From positions 1-8,472 of the forward strand of contig JACVQG010000042.1 in assembly GCA_015661045.1 (NCBI GenBank): DNA of 8,472 nt, in the 5' to 3' direction. The notes under the pieces were generated by a model. The model was not told the origin of the DNA. It ran no database searches and saw only the letters and a list, made by a program, of their open reading frames with translations. This DNA is from Dehalococcoidia bacterium. GTDB lineage: Bacteria > Chloroflexota > Dehalococcoidia > JACVQG01. Below are positions 1 through 5,192 of this stretch, piece after piece; the stretch's first letter is position 1, and every line of letters begins with the position of its first letter. A program made the position numbers and the translations under genes.

Positions 1-93
1 ATAGGCCGTGCCTGCAAGGTGCAGCCTGAAGCTATGTCTCTTGACTTCACCACTAAAGCTGTGCCAGCAGGCTCAGTAGTTGGCCAGCGTTAA
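1..93 (+). CDS. 3' end of an unidentified gene (partial)
   Basis: Frame 1 is open from the window edge for 30 codons and ends at TAA (91-93). The visible tail ends in ...VPAGSVVGQR. I do not recognise the family. It is treated as coding because the composition is protein-like (balanced, GC-richer than the following intergenic DNA) and because the stop codon overlaps the strong ribosome binding site of the next gene (AAGGAG, 92-97), an arrangement typical of co-transcribed genes. The start and most of the protein lie outside the window, so no function can be given. Chance openness over 30 codons is possible. Confidence 0.45.
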   Translation: MGRACKVQPEAMSLDFTTKAVPAGSVVGQR

Positions 94-97
94 GGAG
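92..97 (+). promoter_or_regulatory. Shine-Dalgarno of the Usp gene
   Basis: AAGGAG lies 6 nt before ATG 104 and overlaps the TAA (91-93) of the upstream reading frame. It fixes the Usp start and suggests translational coupling with the preceding gene. Confidence 0.8.
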
Positions 98-103
98 TGT
101 AAT

Positions 104-511
104 ATGTTCAGGGTTTTAATGGCTACGGATGGCTCTTCGTGCGCCTTACAGGCTGCCAAATATGTAGCTAAGATGTTCCATGACATCCCTGATGTGGAAA
201 TAAGGGTTCTATATGTAAATGAAATGAGCGATTTAGAAGAAGTAAAAGAACAGGTAGAAAAGATAAAAGATACCGCATTGAAAAATACCCTGGAATATTT
301 CAGTTCTTTTGGTTATCGCGCAACGGGCCGCTCTGCCAAGGGTAACGCGGCTGAAGTTATATGTAGTATAGCAGAGCATGAGAATTTCGACCTTGTTGTC
401 GTCGGTAGCTGCGGTAAAGGCGCTATCAAACGTGCCCTCCTGGGGAGCGTAAGTTACAAGGTTGTCAATCAAGCAGGGGTTCCCGTCCTGGTAGTCCAGG
501 AGAAATATTAA
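104..511 (+). CDS. Universal stress protein, UspA family, ATP-binding type
   Basis: This encodes a 135-residue single-domain cytoplasmic Usp protein, the usual family length. The N-terminus has the beta strand and ATDGS loop (D9 binds nucleotide in ATP-binding members). Near the C-terminus is the pattern G-2x-G-9x-G-S (G101, G104, G114, S115), which marks the ATP-binding subclass. It ends in the family's typical PVLVV strand. The ATG at 104 is chosen because AAGGAG lies 6 nt upstream; an in-frame TTG at 80 would place this site inside the gene. The protein probably works as a dimer that senses stress or nucleotide state, but Usp targets are diverse and the sequence does not show one. The gene may be co-transcribed with the upstream gene. 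No clear terminator follows the stop. Family assignment is firm; physiological role is unknown. Confidence 0.93.
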   Translation: MFRVLMATDGSSCALQAAKYVAKMFHDIPDVEIRVLYVNEMSDLEEVKEQVEKIKDTALKNTLEYFSSFGYRATGRSAKGNAAEVICSIAEHENFDLVVVGSCGKGAIKRALLGSVSYKVVNQAGVPVLVVQEKY

Positions 512-598
512 CAAACCTCTCTTACAGTTCATCGGCGTTCTCCAGAAAATAGGTTTTAGCGGGCAAGAACAGTCTCTAGTGTATGGTTTCTAAGATAA

Positions 599-817
599 TT
601 AGCAATAAAACGCATTCAAATTATTGTAAAAAATACTCAGAGACACTACACTAGCCACAGGCATCAAATTGTCGTAACCTATCAGCTTGGGAAAAGTCTC
701 CTCGTCCAGCCAGTGTAATTTCGTCGGTGCTTCTATCGCTATTTTTGTAGCTGTTTGAATAGCTTCAATCTAACGTATAAGGTTTTGTCTGTCTTACTGT
801 GAAGACTTGCGTTTCAT
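599..817 (-). pseudogene. Possible decayed small ORF with two early stops
   Basis: Reading the minus strand from ATG at 817 gives a 73-codon frame ending at TAA (599-601). It is broken only by TAA (794-796) and TAG (770-772), which are codons 8 and 16. After the second stop the frame is open for 56 codons with a protein-like composition (segments such as KLHWLDEETFPKLIGY and VVSLSIFYNN). Both stops could be single C-to-T changes from glutamine codons, which would suit a gene decaying by point mutation. I do not recognise a family and see no Shine-Dalgarno. In AT-rich DNA an open run of this size can occur by chance, so this is tentative. Confidence 0.25.
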
Positions 818-1000
818 GGTATGCAAAGTCTGAATAGTAGTTCATTCTTAATAGTCGTATCTAGACTTAAATATACTGTGTTTCTAAGCGATTTCTAAGC
901 CAGACTCTTTACAGGTTACCATCCCTGACAACGAACCTATCGTTCTACGGAATAATCGAATATAGAAGGTCGGTGAAACTTCGAATCCGGAGTGTATTGG

Positions 1001-1053
1001 GACGCTGTACTTCGGAGGGTGGACATTTGCGAAGTGGTAGCCAAGGTCGCGTC
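1001..1053. other. Nested inverted repeats (hairpin candidate)
   Basis: GACGC (1001-1005) pairs with GCGTC (1049-1053). Inside it ACTTCG (1009-1014) pairs with CGAAGT (1030-1035). This is the first of several stem-forming segments in the GC-richer part of the intergenic region. Individual 5-6 bp stems are expected by chance in this length of DNA, so only the clustering is suggestive. Confidence 0.25.
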
Positions 1054-1080
1054 GGATCTCTGGGCAGGATGGGCTCATCG

Positions 1081-1121
1081 TAGTGGTACCGGGTGAAGAG
1101 TGCGACTTCCTGGCACCACTA
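1081..1121. other. Imperfect 10-bp stem with nested inner stem
   Basis: TAGTGGTACC (1081-1090) pairs with GGCACCACTA (1112-1121) with one A-C mismatch. The loop contains a second stem, GAAG (1095-1098) with CTTC (1106-1109). There is no following T-run, so it is not a standard intrinsic terminator. It could belong to a structured RNA or be a remnant repeat. Confidence 0.35.
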
Positions 1122-1517
1122 CCCCTGAATAATTGACCGGAGTCGGGAAACCAACTCTAAAGGTCATCATGCTCTGGGAGTGCATACAATAGGAGGGCTA
1201 TCCCAGATACCTTCTCACACTTTGAATAGTCACCTTGGTACCGATTGAGAAACACTACATCTTTTTGCTAATGGTATTGACCACAGACAGATATAATGAG
1301 TGCAACAAAAATAAACACTCAAAAAGAAAGCGTAAGCGATATCTGCCTCTAGCCTGATGGATATTCGATAGTCCAAAAATGGGCAGACATTAATTAACCC
1401 ATGTCTACGTGAAAACACCGTCACCTGAACTGTATGTTACTTCAAGTCCATATAAGGAGTGACCTGAGGGTAGGCCAGACAGAAAAATATAACCCATTTT
1501 GTACCTAACCACAACTC

Positions 1518-1559
1518 AATAATTACCATGGATACTGTATAAAGAGAAGAGTAATTATT
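1518..1559. repeat. Perfect 9-bp inverted repeat, AT-rich
   Basis: AATAATTAC (1518-1526) is repeated inverted as GTAATTATT (1551-1559) with a 24-nt spacer. It could be an operator or a weak hairpin. Its AT-rich composition raises the odds of chance. Confidence 0.35.
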
Positions 1560-1743
1560 TGGATTAAGCGTTATCCTGCGGTGATAACTGGTGACAACCC
1601 ATAGTTACTATACCGGACTATACAATATTCCATATTATATTCTAAGTGAAACATCACATGAATCGTTTAACCAGAACTAAGCAGTACGCATAGTCAATTG
1701 GAAATTGCCTGAAATCGTTTTTATTACTTTAGCAAGATGAGGA

Positions 1744-1778
1744 TAGAAGTGAAGTTTTGCCCTTAATAGTAACTTCTA
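1744..1778. promoter_or_regulatory. 7-bp inverted repeat upstream of response-regulator gene
   Basis: TAGAAGT (1744-1750) and ACTTCTA (1772-1778) form a perfect inverted repeat 25 nt before the start codon at 1803. A weak promoter-like pair, TTGCCC at about 1758 and TACTTT near 1782, overlaps it. It could be an autoregulatory site, but both the palindrome and the promoter are weak evidence on their own. Confidence 0.25.
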
Positions 1779-1802
1779 AATACTTTAAATATTGAGAAAC
1801 AA

Positions 1803-2369
1803 ATGAAATTCCTAATTATTGAAGATGACCCCAGTTATATTGAAATAGTAAGCCTATGTTTAAAATTACGCTTTCCGGAAGCCAGCTTGGTTCTTGCGTC
1901 CGAAGGAGATACAGGCGTAGACATGGCTCGGACTGAAAAACCAGACCTTATTATACTGGATACCAATATACGTGATATTAACGGAATTGATGTTACCCGT
2001 CATTTGCGCGTCGATTCCGAAATACCTATAATCGTGATAACGAATCGGTATCGAGATGTTGACATAGCGAGGGGGCTGGCTGCGGGAGCTGATGATTATC
2101 TGGCAAAACCCTTCAGCCACATAGAGTTTTTAGCCAGGGTGCAAGCAATTTTACGACGTTCGAAAAAAATCTATATTGGATGTGAAGAAAATAGTTTTGT
2201 GTTTGACCTGAAAATTGACTCCAGACGTCATGAAGTATATCTTAATAATAAGGAAGTTCAGCTCCCTCCAACAGAATACCGTTTGTTACATAAAGTGTTA
2301 AAAATTATCAATGCACCATCCAAAAAGCAAAAGGAGACCTCACAGTCATACCCCCAGAAGGAAAAATAA
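1803..2369 (+). CDS. OmpR-type response regulator with truncated DNA-binding domain
   Basis: The 188-residue product starts with a complete CheY-like receiver domain (about residues 1-118). It has the acidic pocket E7/D8/D9, phospho-acceptor D53, T80 and the conserved K102. From about residue 130 it begins an OmpR/PhoB winged-helix domain: the N-terminal strands and the first helix motif LPPTEYRLL (about 154-162) are present. Family members continue for another 60 or so residues with the recognition helix and wing. Here the protein instead ends in a Lys/Gln/Ser-rich tail with no similarity to that fold. It should still accept phosphate but probably cannot bind DNA in the normal way. No histidine kinase gene is adjacent. 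The start ATG has only a poor ribosome site (GAGA, 5 nt upstream). A disrupted gene is more likely than a designed short form, since mobile-element debris follows directly. Confidence 0.85.
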   Translation: MKFLIIEDDPSYIEIVSLCLKLRFPEASLVLASEGDTGVDMARTEKPDLIILDTNIRDINGIDVTRHLRVDSEIPIIVITNRYRDVDIARGLAAGADDYLAKPFSHIEFLARVQAILRRSKKIYIGCEENSFVFDLKIDSRRHEVYLNNKEVQLPPTEYRLLHKVLKIINAPSKKQKETSQSYPQKEK

Positions 2370-2543
2370 GATAGGGTTGACGCAAATACGATCCACCAGC
2401 TAGATGAAAACTATGACGCGGCGGGGTGTTCCTCCTTTCCGGTATGTGATGGGTGCATCGATCACAGGGATTCACTGGGCTATAGGACGCCAGCCAACAT
2501 GTTCCACTCAAGCCGGTTGATGGCTATCTCAGGAGAATTATAA
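2370..2543 (+). pseudogene. Possible transposase C-terminal remnant
   Basis: Directly after the response-regulator stop, the same frame stays open to TAA (2541-2543). Near its end it encodes HRDSLGYRTPANMFH (2463-2507). This resembles the conserved C-terminal end of IS3/IS481-type DDE transposases, where a short motif of the form H..(S/A)LGY.TPAE is followed by the last few residues. The upstream part of the frame does not show the DDE residues, and there is no start or ribosome site. The resemblance covers only about a dozen residues, so the call is tentative. The inverted repeat that begins 9 nt after the stop is what would be expected just inside an insertion-sequence end. Confidence 0.35.
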
Positions 2544-2544
2544 A

Positions 2545-2604
2545 ATGTTGGGGACGCGATATGGTCACCACATGGATCTCGAGTATAGCAAGACTCTGTT
2601 TTAA
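2545..2604 (+). CDS. Possible 19-residue ORF with Shine-Dalgarno
   Basis: ATG at 2545 is preceded by AGGAG (2531-2535, 9 nt spacing) and opens 19 codons to TAA (2602-2604). The frame lies largely within the inverted repeat and its spacer. The product (MLGTRYGHH...) has no recognised motif. It may be a chance frame. Confidence 0.12.
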   Translation: MLGTRYGHHMDLEYSKTLF

Positions 2605-2623
2605 ATTCCCCCATATCGTGTCC
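2552..2623. repeat. 13-bp inverted repeat, possible insertion-sequence ends
   Basis: GGACGCGATATGG (2552-2564) and CCATATCGTGTCC (2611-2623) are inverted copies of each other with one difference, which would be a G-U pair in RNA. The spacer is 46 nt. At this length the match is unlikely to be chance. It starts 9 nt after the stop of the possible transposase remnant. It could be the ends of an insertion sequence or a small non-autonomous element, or a transcribed hairpin. No target duplication was identified. Confidence 0.5.
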
Positions 2624-2652
2624 AAATGACGGGGGTCCAAGGGATCCATCAA

Positions 2653-2766
2653 TCAAAATCCGGAGGCTGCCTCATAACCAGCAACAGTCGGGCTCACACT
2701 GGTAAAACGCAGTATGCCCCGTTCATCATCAACTACTGGCGCACGCTTTTTGGTATCCAATGGCAT
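2653..2766 (-). pseudogene. N-terminal fragment of a second response regulator
   Basis: On the minus strand an ATG at 2766 begins a 37-codon frame ending at TGA (2653-2655). It encodes MPLDTKKR followed by VVDDERGILRF and, a few residues later, VAGYEAASG. This is the standard start of a CheY/OmpR receiver domain: first strand, acidic VDDE pocket, first helix, then the second strand with its GYE motif. It stops where the receiver should continue towards the phosphorylated Asp, so about 90% of a normal regulator is missing. In the first strand the expected hydrophobic pair is Ala-Pro. It overlaps, in another frame, the end of the small charged protein at 2729-3022. It is best read as a relic, not a functional peptide. 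Confidence 0.55.
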
Positions 2767-3022
2767 TCATCATATTATAGTCTGCCAACAAGTTTCCATA
2801 AGGGAAGCGCGAGGTAACGATAGCCCCTTGTGTGCAATCTCCTGGTGGTTTAGACTTGGAATTCATCAATTCTTGCCAATCCCGCTGCATTTGCTCCAGG
2901 ATCTCAATCTTTTTCTCAAAGGGGAGTCTTGCCAACTGAGCCCGGGACTCCTCCTTTTGTTTATTTATTTGTGCCCAGAATTTCTTTGAGTTTTTGGAAG
3001 ATGGAATTTTGTTCAGTGTCAT
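2729..3022 (-). CDS. Small charged protein paired with the nucleotidyltransferase
   Basis: This 97-residue frame overlaps the end of the nucleotidyltransferase gene by 62 bp on the same strand. Residues about 13-55 are rich in Lys, Glu, Gln and Arg and predicted helical, with a core SRAQLARLPFEKKIEILEQM. Short proteins with an LP/RPFxEKxxILE-type core commonly accompany nucleotidyltransferases of this type in bacterial genomes, in the manner of a toxin-antitoxin pair. That association is from general knowledge and the function is unproven. The last 40 or so residues look unrelated to the core and overlap the response-regulator fragment in another frame, so the original C-terminus may have been replaced. 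Internal start codons are possible; the ATG at 3022 has no clear ribosome site and may rely on coupling. Confidence 0.55.
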   Translation of the reverse strand: MTLNKIPSSKNSKKFWAQINKQKEESRAQLARLPFEKKIEILEQMQRDWQELMNSKSKPPGDCTQGAIVTSRFPYGNLLADYNMMNAIGYQKACASS

Positions 3023-3428
3023 AGTGTCTTACAATCCCCCACAATGAATTCTCATCCACAACTTTGAGAAGTTGACTAATTCTATCCTTTGGTCTATAGG
3101 ATACCAGCAGCAAAGCTACTAGATGCTCGGCGGTTATCATCCGGGTGGTCGTATCTCTGAAAGGCACCGTTTTCGCGTTTATGACCGTTTGTTGGTACAA
3201 AGGACTGATAGTGCTGGGGAAAAACTGCACCTGAGTATTGTCTATGACAACATATAGATTGACTATCTTATATCCCTGCTGGGTAAAATAAGCAAATATC
3301 TTGCTATAGTCAGTGTCACTGTCGACCAATACCAGAACATCAATGTCGCTGGTAAAGGTAGGCTCGATATAGTAGTTTGCCGCATATCCTCCCATGATTG
3401 CGTAGTTTCGGAAAATTGGTTGTTGCAT
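2961..3428 (-). CDS. Nucleotidyltransferase-fold protein, AbiEii/DUF6036-like
   Basis: The 155-residue product (from ATG 3428) has the nucleotidyltransferase signature: MGGYAANYY (G13, G14) followed by SDIDVLV with D28 and D30 as metal ligands. The next strand reads VQFFP, where many polymerase-beta-like enzymes have a third Asp. A later block, TAEHLVALLLVSYRPKDR (100-117), matches the helix region of antitoxin/toxin-type nucleotidyltransferases. Related proteins may transfer nucleotides to RNA or protein in toxin-antitoxin systems; the substrate here is unknown. The N-terminus before the GG motif is only about 12 residues, shorter than usual, and there is no Shine-Dalgarno. The in-frame extension to a GTG at 3485 would be antisense to the recombinase relic and was not used. 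The 5' end may have been lost at the junction near 3430-3445. It is followed by an overlapping small partner gene. Confidence 0.72.
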   Translation of the reverse strand: MQQPIFRNYAIMGGYAANYYIEPTFTSDIDVLVLVDSDTDYSKIFAYFTQQGYKIVNLYVVIDNTQVQFFPSTISPLYQQTVINAKTVPFRDTTTRMITAEHLVALLLVSYRPKDRISQLLKVVDENSLWGIVRHYDTEQNSIFQKLKEILGTNK

Positions 3429-3430
3429 AA

Positions 3431-3839
3431 TTAAATAGGACGAAATTGGAAACAGGTAAAGTGCAGCTTGAGGCTCTCTCCCCACGTATCCAGCAGCTCA
3501 GGTACCGAATGGAGCAATTACAGAAGACCAGATATGAACTTGGAGCAGCAGATTTCGGAGCGGCGTGTAGAATTGGCCGACAAAGAAACTGTGACTCGCT
3601 ACGTGGAGGACTTGCGAAATCTCCTGAGTGAGAATCCTTTGACAGGGAGGAAGTCTTTTATCAGGAGCTTTATCAAAGAGGTAACGGTTACAGGGGATGA
3701 AGTGTTGCTGACCTCCGCGATACCGATTCCGCCCAAGGGGATAACCACAGAGGAGGTATCGGTTCTGTCTACAGTACAGAATGGTGGGCGGTATTGGATT
3801 CGAACCAGTGACCTCCGCGATGTCAACGCGGCGCTCTAA
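3431..3839 (+). pseudogene. C-terminal relic of a large serine recombinase, frameshifted
   Basis: Frame 2 from about 3443 encodes LETGKVQLEALSPRIQQLRY..., the coiled-coil C-terminal part of large serine recombinases. At 3542 one extra G shifts the frame: ...KTRYEL (to 3541) continues as EQQISERRVELADKE (from 3543) in frame 3. It then runs through TRYVEDLRNLL, the GRKSFIRSFIKEVTVTGDE block and IPIPPKGITTEE, all typical of the tail of these integrases. The last 17 codons, ending at TAA 3837-3839, read antisense through the tRNA (RYWIRTSDL...VNAAL); this is a read-through artefact known from recombinases abutting tRNA genes, not a domain. The catalytic Ser domain and the DNA-binding core are absent. 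This is an inactive leftover of an integrated element. Confidence 0.8.
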
Positions 3840-3859
3840 CCAGGCTGAGCTAACCGCCC
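3782..3859 (-). tRNA. tRNA-Val (anticodon GAC), CCA encoded
   Basis: On the minus strand the 78-nt sequence folds as a cloverleaf. The acceptor is GGGCGGT with ACCGCCC, the D stem GCTC/GAGC, and the anticodon stem CCGCG/CGCGG with loop TTGACAT (anticodon GAC). The variable loop is AGGTC and the T loop TTCGAAT. Discriminator A is followed by an encoded CCA (3784-3782). The T stem (ACTGG with CCAAT) has one C-A mismatch where most tRNAs have a C-G pair. A recombinase tail converges on the 3' end, so this tRNA is a likely integration site. Confidence 0.95.
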
Positions 3860-3867
3860 ACACTGGG

Positions 3868-3896
3868 ATTGTAGCAGCATACAGACCTCAGGTCAA
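3868..3896 (-). promoter_or_regulatory. Sigma-70-type promoter of tRNA-Val
   Basis: On the minus strand TTGACC (3896-3891) and TACAAT (3873-3868) are separated by exactly 17 nt and lie 8 nt before the mature tRNA 5' end. Both boxes match the consensus at five of six bases. A 6-bp inverted repeat (TCAGGT 3888-3893, ACCTGA 3901-3906) overlaps the -35 box. Confidence 0.75.
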
Positions 3897-3954
3897 GATA
3901 ACCTGACACCCATTAATCCATCATCCGTTAAATCTAGCCAAAGGGAAGGTTCTC

Positions 3955-3992
3955 TCACCAAGTTGGTGACAGGCCTCAGTGCCTGTCTTGGT
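3955..3992. promoter_or_regulatory. Overlapping, mutually exclusive hairpins before the protease gene
   Basis: TCACCAA (3955-3961) and TTGGTGA (3963-3969) form a near-perfect palindrome with one central base. GACAGGC (3968-3974) and GCCTGTC (3981-3987) form a 7-bp hairpin with a 6-nt loop. ACCAAG (3957-3962) can also pair with CTTGGT (3987-3992), enclosing the second hairpin and excluding the first. This could be an operator, a transcription end point or an attenuator in the leader of the protease gene. There is no strong T-run after it. Confidence 0.4.
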
Positions 3993-4185
3993 TACGGCTC
4001 ACTTATTTTAAGGCTTTTTGATGGTGGATTTTGACTGGCCCGCGCTATCTGCCTCCCGTAGCAAATTTGACAATGCAACAGGGAATTGAGACAATTAGAT
4101 ATTATCTTCGCAAGGGACCGCGAACCTGTTTCTTCTATTACCTGTTAACCCGCCCGGTGGATGTGAAGATACTGGATGGAAGATT

Positions 4186-5073
4186 ATGCTACAGGGTAGA
4201 AAATTTCCACCTGTTCGTGGGCGACCGCAACCAGAACCAGCGTTGCCGCCATCGCGGCTGGAATTATGGCGGCAGAAATCCAGGCGTCTATATACCCGCT
4301 TTCACAGCATTGTTCTTGTAGCTACAGCCGTCGTCATCACGCTTGCCGCAGTGCTGGCATATAATTCAACACGTCAACCCCCCCAGCGTTTAACTCAGCG
4401 CGATATTGACGCGGCTGTAACCCGTACTCTGGCCTCGGCAACGCCTAAACCCTCTTACGCCTCGACGGCCTATGAAACTATTCACCCCTCGCTAGTACGT
4501 GTTAACGCACTCGTTTCGAAATCCGGTGGAAAGACCCAGGGTGCCCTGGGCACCGGAGTTGTTATAGACGACAGTGGGACGATATTGACTAATCTCCATG
4601 TTGTCAAGGATGCTATTGGGGTCCAGGTTGTATTTGCAGACGGGACTGAATCTGATGCCTCCATCATTGTAAGACAGCCTGAGAATGATCTGGCGGTCAT
4701 CAGGGCTAACATAATCCCCGACGACCTGGTGCCTGCAACGTTAGCTGGCGCGGGAGGGTTGCGGGTTGGGGATGAGGTGTTTGCGGCAGGAAATCCGTTC
4801 GGTATTAACAACTCGCTATCGGCAGGGGTTGTCTCCGGCCTGGGGCGGGCCTATAAATCACCGAAAACGGGGATAACCCTATCAAATCTGATTCAATTCG
4901 ATGCGGCTGTCAACCCCGGCAATTCGGGTGGGCCGTTGGTTAACCGCGATGGTGAAGTCGTGGGAATTGTCACTGCCCTGTTGAACCCGACAGAGCAGGA
5001 GTTCTTCGTCGGTATTGGATTCGCGGTAACGATCGAGACCGCCGCCGCTGCAATGGGGACACCGCCGTACTAG
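4186..5073 (+). CDS. Membrane-anchored trypsin-like serine protease (HtrA/DegP type, no PDZ)
   Basis: The 295-residue protein has a Pro/Arg-rich cytoplasmic start, one membrane helix at about 41-60, an exported linker, and a chymotrypsin-fold S1C domain (about 95-285). The catalytic triad is visible: H138 in TNLHVV, D168 in ENDLAVI, and S247 in NPGNSGGPL. GTGVVID and AGNPFG are typical HtrA motifs. It ends right after the protease domain (GIGFAVTIETAAAA), so it lacks the PDZ domains of DegP or DegS. It probably sits on the outer face of the membrane and degrades or processes envelope proteins. It lies 119 bp upstream of the MoxR cluster, which suggests a shared role in envelope quality control (inference). 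ATG 4186 has GGAAG only 3 nt upstream; a more upstream non-ATG start in the same frame (open from about 4099) cannot be excluded. Confidence 0.9.
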   Translation: MLQGRKFPPVRGRPQPEPALPPSRLELWRQKSRRLYTRFHSIVLVATAVVITLAAVLAYNSTRQPPQRLTQRDIDAAVTRTLASATPKPSYASTAYETIHPSLVRVNALVSKSGGKTQGALGTGVVIDDSGTILTNLHVVKDAIGVQVVFADGTESDASIIVRQPENDLAVIRANIIPDDLVPATLAGAGGLRVGDEVFAAGNPFGINNSLSAGVVSGLGRAYKSPKTGITLSNLIQFDAAVNPGNSGGPLVNRDGEVVGIVTALLNPTEQEFFVGIGFAVTIETAAAAMGTPPY

Positions 5074-5192
5074 GCTAAATTCCAAACACCCAACCCCAAA
5101 TGCCAGATAAATTCAAATAGCTTAGTTCAAAGTTCATTATTTAATCATTGCCAGAGCTACTTATAACTGAGCAGTGAGTTTTGGAGAACAAA

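Larger units (their letters stand above)
512..1802. other. Long intergenic region without an intact gene
   Basis: About 1.3 kb between the Usp and response-regulator genes. All six frames are interrupted often, and the short open frames (for example minus 884-1078 and minus 1230-1424) lack ribosome binding sites and recognisable motifs. The outer parts are AT-rich; roughly 960-1220 is visibly richer in G and C. It holds several inverted repeats and one possible decayed minus-strand ORF, listed separately. It could be eroded coding DNA or house an unrecognised RNA. No tRNA, rRNA, CRISPR or intact insertion sequence was seen. Confidence 0.6.

Noticed and set aside
80..103. Upstream TTG start for the Usp protein (adds MASVKECN)
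   Set aside because: It would bury the AAGGAG ribosome site that is correctly spaced for ATG 104, and it overlaps the upstream gene's stop.
585..898. Repeated octamer TTTCTAAG (about 586, 881 and 892)
   Set aside because: Three copies of an AT-rich octamer in this DNA is unremarkable and the spacing is irregular.
884..1078. 64-residue minus-strand ORF in the intergenic region
   Set aside because: No ribosome site or motif; it coincides with the hairpin-rich stretch and is short enough to be chance.
3429..3485. 19-residue N-terminal extension of the nucleotidyltransferase from GTG 3485
   Set aside because: It is antisense to the recombinase relic, and its sequence is explained by that coding frame.
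3787..3839. RYWIRTSDL... ending as a conserved protein domain
   Set aside because: It is antisense read-through of the tRNA-Val gene, a known annotation artefact.
4031..4321. 96-residue plus-strand ORF upstream of the protease
   Set aside because: It overlaps the protease N-terminus in another frame, has no ribosome site and no recognisable motif. The protease frame has clear domains.
5181..5192. TTG start for MoxR
   Set aside because: The GGAG at 5183-5186 is the ribosome site of ATG 5193 and overlaps that TTG.
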